Origin: Phormidium sp. FACHB-1136
GTDB taxonomy: Bacteria > Cyanobacteriota > Cyanobacteriia > Phormidesmidales > Phormidesmidaceae
Direction: 5' to 3'
NCBI RefSeq assembly: GCF_014697375.1
Contig: NZ_JACJRS010000022.1
Coordinates: 1-64,000 of the forward strand
Length of the DNA stretch: 64,000 nt
Below, piece by piece: positions 61,256 through 64,000 of the stretch. Positions within the stretch are counted from its first letter, which is position 1, and the number at the start of each line of letters is the position of its first letter. The notes beneath the pieces were generated by a model, which did not search any database, was not told the origin of the DNA, and saw only the letters and a program-made list of their open reading frames with translations. The position numbers and the translations under genes were made by a program.

Positions 61256-62773
61256 TTAGGACAAACGGTTTAAGCCAGAGGCCCGATTAGAGAGTTCGGT
61301 TAAGGCCCGCAGCCGTTCGCGCATTTCGTCGGTAATCGCCCCATCCCGGTAGCGCCAGCCCCAGTTGCCGCCAGAGACTCCCGGTGTGTTCATGCGGCAA
61401 TCGCTGCCGTAGCCCAGCACGTCTTGCAACGGGAGGATCGCCTGATTGGCCACCGACATCAGGGCAAGGCGAATCATCGTCCAGTGGATGCCTTCGGGGC
61501 TAAGGCATCCGGTGTAGAGCAACAGCCGATCCTTTTCGTAGTCCGAGGCTTTTTCGTACCAGCCGACGGTGGTGTCGTTGTCGTGGGTGCCCGTGTAGAC
61601 AACGCTGTTGTGGCCATAGTTGGTGGGCAGATAGGGGTTGCCGCTGTCGGAACCAAAGGCAAAGTGCAGAATTTTCATGCCCGGAAACTCGAACTGGTCG
61701 CGCAGGGCTTCCACTTCCGGGGTGATGACACCCAAGTCTTCGGCCAGGATGGGCAGTCGGCCCAGGATTTGCCCCACGGTTTCAAACAGGGCCTCCCCTG
61801 GGGCTTCCACCCATTCGCCGTTGATGGCGGTGGTTTCTCCGGCGGGTACGGCCCAGTAGGCTTGCAACCCCCGAAAATGGTCTACCCGAATGAATTCCAC
61901 ATACTTCAGGAGGGTGCTGAGGCGCTGAATCCACCATTCAAAGCCGTGTTTTTCCAAGACTTTCCAGTTGTAGGTGGGGTTGCCCCAAAGCTGCCCAGTT
62001 TCGCTGAAATAGTCTGGTGGAACGCCCGCCATCTGTGCCGGGGTTAGGGTTTCCGGGTCGATCATAAAGTTTTCAGGGAAAGCCCACACATCGGCGCTGT
62101 CGTGGGCGACGTAGATGGGAATGTCGCCAATGATCTGAATCTGCCGCTCGTTGGCGTAGGCTTTTAGGGCCGTCCACTGGCGGTAAAACTCGAACTGGAG
62201 AAACTTGTGGCAAAAAATATCGCTGGCTAACTTTTCTCGCCATTCTGCCAGGGCTTCGGGTTCGCGGCGGGCGATGGCCTCATCCCACTCTGACCAACTG
62301 GCCCCACCAAAGGCATTTTTGAGGGCCATAAAAAAGGCAAACTCCTCCAGCCAAAAGTGAAATTCGGCACAGAAGTCTTCAAAGGCTTTTAGATCGTCCT
62401 CACTGGCCCCCTCCCGAAACCGACTTGCGGCCCGCTCCAGCAGTCGCATCTTCACCGGAATCACGGCATCAAAATCTACCCAATCGGCGGGGGACGGCTC
62501 TAAGTCGTGGAGTTCGTCGGGGTATAGCCAGCCATCTTCGCACAACTGCTCCAGGCTGATCAGCAGCGGATTGCCCGCCATGGAGGAGTAGCACATATAG
62601 GGCGAGTTGCCGTGCCCCGTTGGCCCCAGGGGCAACACCTGCCAAAGCTGCTGGCGCGTATCGGCCAAAAAATCCACAAACTCGTAGGCCGCTACCCCCA
62701 GGTCGCCAATTCCCAATCGGCTGGGCAGAGAAGTGGGGTGCAGCAGAATGCCGCTGGATCGGGGAAAGGGCAT
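61256..62773 (-). CDS. malQ: 4-alpha-glucanotransferase (MalQ/DPE1, GH77)
   Basis: A 505-residue disproportionating enzyme that rearranges alpha-1,4-glucans in glycogen/starch metabolism. The beginning PRSSGILLHPTSLPSRLGIGDLG is the standard start, with the catalytic set later: RVDHFRGLQAYWAVPAGE with the nucleophile Asp, AEDLGVITPEV with the Glu acid/base, and TGTHDNDTTVGW with the third Asp. ATG at 62773 is chosen, because it places this start signature at residue 3; the frame is open a further 33 codons upstream (to 62872), which would overlap the next gene. The Nudix gene starts divergently 93 bp from it. Confidence 0.95.
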   Translation of the reverse strand: MPFPRSSGILLHPTSLPSRLGIGDLGVAAYEFVDFLADTRQQLWQVLPLGPTGHGNSPYMCYSSMAGNPLLISLEQLCEDGWLYPDELHDLEPSPADWVDFDAVIPVKMRLLERAASRFREGASEDDLKAFEDFCAEFHFWLEEFAFFMALKNAFGGASWSEWDEAIARREPEALAEWREKLASDIFCHKFLQFEFYRQWTALKAYANERQIQIIGDIPIYVAHDSADVWAFPENFMIDPETLTPAQMAGVPPDYFSETGQLWGNPTYNWKVLEKHGFEWWIQRLSTLLKYVEFIRVDHFRGLQAYWAVPAGETTAINGEWVEAPGEALFETVGQILGRLPILAEDLGVITPEVEALRDQFEFPGMKILHFAFGSDSGNPYLPTNYGHNSVVYTGTHDNDTTVGWYEKASDYEKDRLLLYTGCLSPEGIHWTMIRLALMSVANQAILPLQDVLGYGSDCRMNTPGVSGGNWGWRYRDGAITDEMRERLRALTELSNRASGLNRLS

Positions 62774-62865
62774 AGTCAAACCTGTGCAATTCCAGTAGAC
62801 TTTAGCACGACCAACCGGGGTTATTTGGCCCCCTAGACGGTGATTTTTCAGGGAATTTTGGTGCC

Positions 62866-63309
62866 ATGACAACCTATCGCAACCCCGCCCCCACGGTGGA
62901 TTTAATCATTGAACTGCTGCACCATCCCCACCGCCCCATTGTGCTGATTGAACGCCACAACCCGCCCCTGGGCTGGGCCTTGCCCGGTGGCTTTGTGGAC
63001 TATGGCGAATCTGTGGAAGCCGCCGCCCGCCGCGAGGCCCTAGAGGAAACCCAGATCACCGTTACCCTAGTGGAGCAACTGGCGGTCTATTCCGACCCCC
63101 AGCGAGATCCCCGACAGCACACCCTCAGCGTCGTCTTTTTGGCCACCGCCACCACCGACCCCATTGCCGGAGACGACGCCAAAACCGCCGCCATCATCCA
63201 ACCCTGGACCTTACCCGAAAACCTTTGCTTTGATCACGACCGCATTTTGCGCGATTATTGGCAATACCGCTTTTACGGCCACCGCCCCCGCTTTGGGGTG
63301 GATGTTTAA
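62866..63309 (+). CDS. Nudix hydrolase
   Basis: A 147-residue hydrolase of nucleoside diphosphate-linked compounds. The Nudix box is complete: [21 protein letters not shown] followed by TQ, fitting GX5EX7REUXEEXGU. The strand pair around it ([17 protein letters not shown]) is normal for the ADP-ribose pyrophosphatase-like branch, but the substrate cannot be told from the box. It is transcribed with ridA, which starts 15 bp after its stop, and the pair may share a promoter in the 93-bp gap to malQ. Confidence 0.9.
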   Translation: MTTYRNPAPTVDLIIELLHHPHRPIVLIERHNPPLGWALPGGFVDYGESVEAAARREALEETQITVTLVEQLAVYSDPQRDPRQHTLSVVFLATATTDPIAGDDAKTAAIIQPWTLPENLCFDHDRILRDYWQYRFYGHRPRFGVDV

Positions 63310-63324
63310 ACTCTAAGGCAACCT

Positions 63325-63714
63325 ATGGAACGCACCATCATCAACACCCCCAACGCCCCCGCCCCCGTTGGCCCCTACAACCAGGCCGTAGCGGTAACGG
63401 GACAACTGCTGTTTGTATCGGGTCAAATTGCCCTCGATCCCGCTACCGGGGAACTGGTTGGCCCTGGGAATGTGGTGGCCCAAACGGAACAGGTGATCAC
63501 CAACCTCCAGGCCATTCTCACCGCCGCTGGGGCCAGCTTTGACAATGTGGTGAAAACAGGCGTTTTCCTGAAAGATATGAACGACTTCGCCACCGTCAAC
63601 GAAATCTACGCCAAATACTTCGGAGGGGAGAATGCCCCCGCCCGTGCCTGTGTGGAGGTGGCTCGCCTGCCCAAGGATGTGGCGGTGGAAATTGAGTGTA
63701 TCGCCGCGCTATGA
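63325..63714 (+). CDS. ridA: RidA family enamine/imine deaminase
   Basis: A 129-residue homotrimeric protein that hydrolyses reactive 2-aminoacrylate and similar enamines from PLP enzymes to 2-oxoacids. The family features are present: [32 protein letters not shown], the [14 protein letters not shown] region and the C-terminal [20 protein letters not shown] with the substrate-contact Arg and Glu. It has the usual length. Start at ATG 63325 is 15 bp after the Nudix gene. Confidence 0.95.
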   Translation: MERTIINTPNAPAPVGPYNQAVAVTGQLLFVSGQIALDPATGELVGPGNVVAQTEQVITNLQAILTAAGASFDNVVKTGVFLKDMNDFATVNEIYAKYFGGENAPARACVEVARLPKDVAVEIECIAAL

Positions 63715-64000
63715 GCCACGCCCCAGAGGTGTGACCGCAAAAGGTATGACAGATTGCTAAAGTTGCCGCTTTCGGTATGCCATCCGACAAAATCTTAAGG
63801 GTTTGTTTGCCCGGTCTTAACCCAAATAGGGGTATGGCTTAATTTTTGGCGCTGAAGATAGAGGCGTATGACCATGGCAGACTGGACAAGGCTTAGGATC
63901 TTGAGCCCCCAGTCTGGTTGGCCGTGTTCGCATCCCTTCGGCGCATTCTGGGTACTCCCTTGTCTATCCCCATTCTCACTCCCTACGCGGTTGCCGCCGG
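63715..64000. other. Gene-free end of the window, possibly the start of a further gene
   Basis: No complete gene. At 63924 a GTG opens a frame that runs to the edge (FASLRRILGTPLSIPILTPYA), which might be the N-terminus of a membrane protein; 25 codons is too little to decide. The segment 63715-63920 otherwise holds no recognised feature. Confidence 0.3.

Overview
The window looks like a chromosomal segment of a GC-rich, probably filamentous cyanobacterium of the Leptolyngbya/Nodosilinea/Phormidium type. This rests on marker families rather than on any search: a COP23-domain secreted protein, a PCP_red (protochlorophyllide reductase-like) small protein, a PDZ/radical-SAM TIGR03279 protein, a DUF3120 membrane protein, a SigC-like group 2 sigma factor, and a large accessory load of Uma2, PIN/VapB, STAND-WD40 and RTX genes. 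No rRNA, tRNA or CRISPR array was seen.

Layout. 1-110 is the N-terminus of an IS630-like transposase running off the edge. 307-22371 is mostly ordinary chromosome: an FHA-adenylate cyclase, DUF3120, uppP, the TIGR03279 protein, a TolC-like outer membrane protein, an aldo/keto reductase with a frameshift near its 3' end, an L,D-transpeptidase, a fasciclin protein with a polythreonine tail, an MlaE-type lipid permease, several cyanobacterial unknowns, a Fur-family regulator, a BASS transporter, an RluA pseudouridine synthase carrying an in-frame dispersed repeat, COP23, and a ZIP-like transporter with a cyclic-nucleotide-binding domain. 22508-32025 is a type I secretion locus: an AT-rich RTX protein, a 1-kb intergenic region, then an ABC exporter with a cNMP-binding domain and a degenerate C39 domain, and its HlyD adaptor. 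The TolC-like gene at 5475 could complete the channel.

32026-39746 is the most unusual region, a recombining conflict-type island. It holds an nSTAND1-WD40 protein with a short Gly/Asn-rich N-terminal motif, a small neighbour with the same kind of motif, two decayed fragments of the same gene types, a Uma2 nuclease, a PIN toxin/antitoxin pair whose toxin is split by a 187-bp MITE-like element with TIRs and a 3-bp TAA duplication, an orphan VapB with DUF4926 flanked by a perfect 21-bp direct repeat, and an HsdR_N-like nuclease. 39931-63714 returns to housekeeping and metabolism: dnaA, a histidine kinase, alaS, a Sua5-type enzyme, larC with a His-rich insert, a sigma factor, PCP_red, two GT4 glycosyltransferases, proline iminopeptidase, a transketolase-like enzyme, der, yraN, hemerythrin, malQ, a Nudix hydrolase and ridA.

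Themes that cross genes: (i) three cyclic-nucleotide proteins (cyclase, T1SS exporter, ZIP-like transporter); (ii) 11-bp-phased GTCA direct repeats both upstream of the RTX gene and upstream of the sigma gene, suggesting an OmpR/PhoB-class regulator; (iii) two families of small palindromic dispersed repeats, each with one copy that has become protein-coding (in rluA and in larC).
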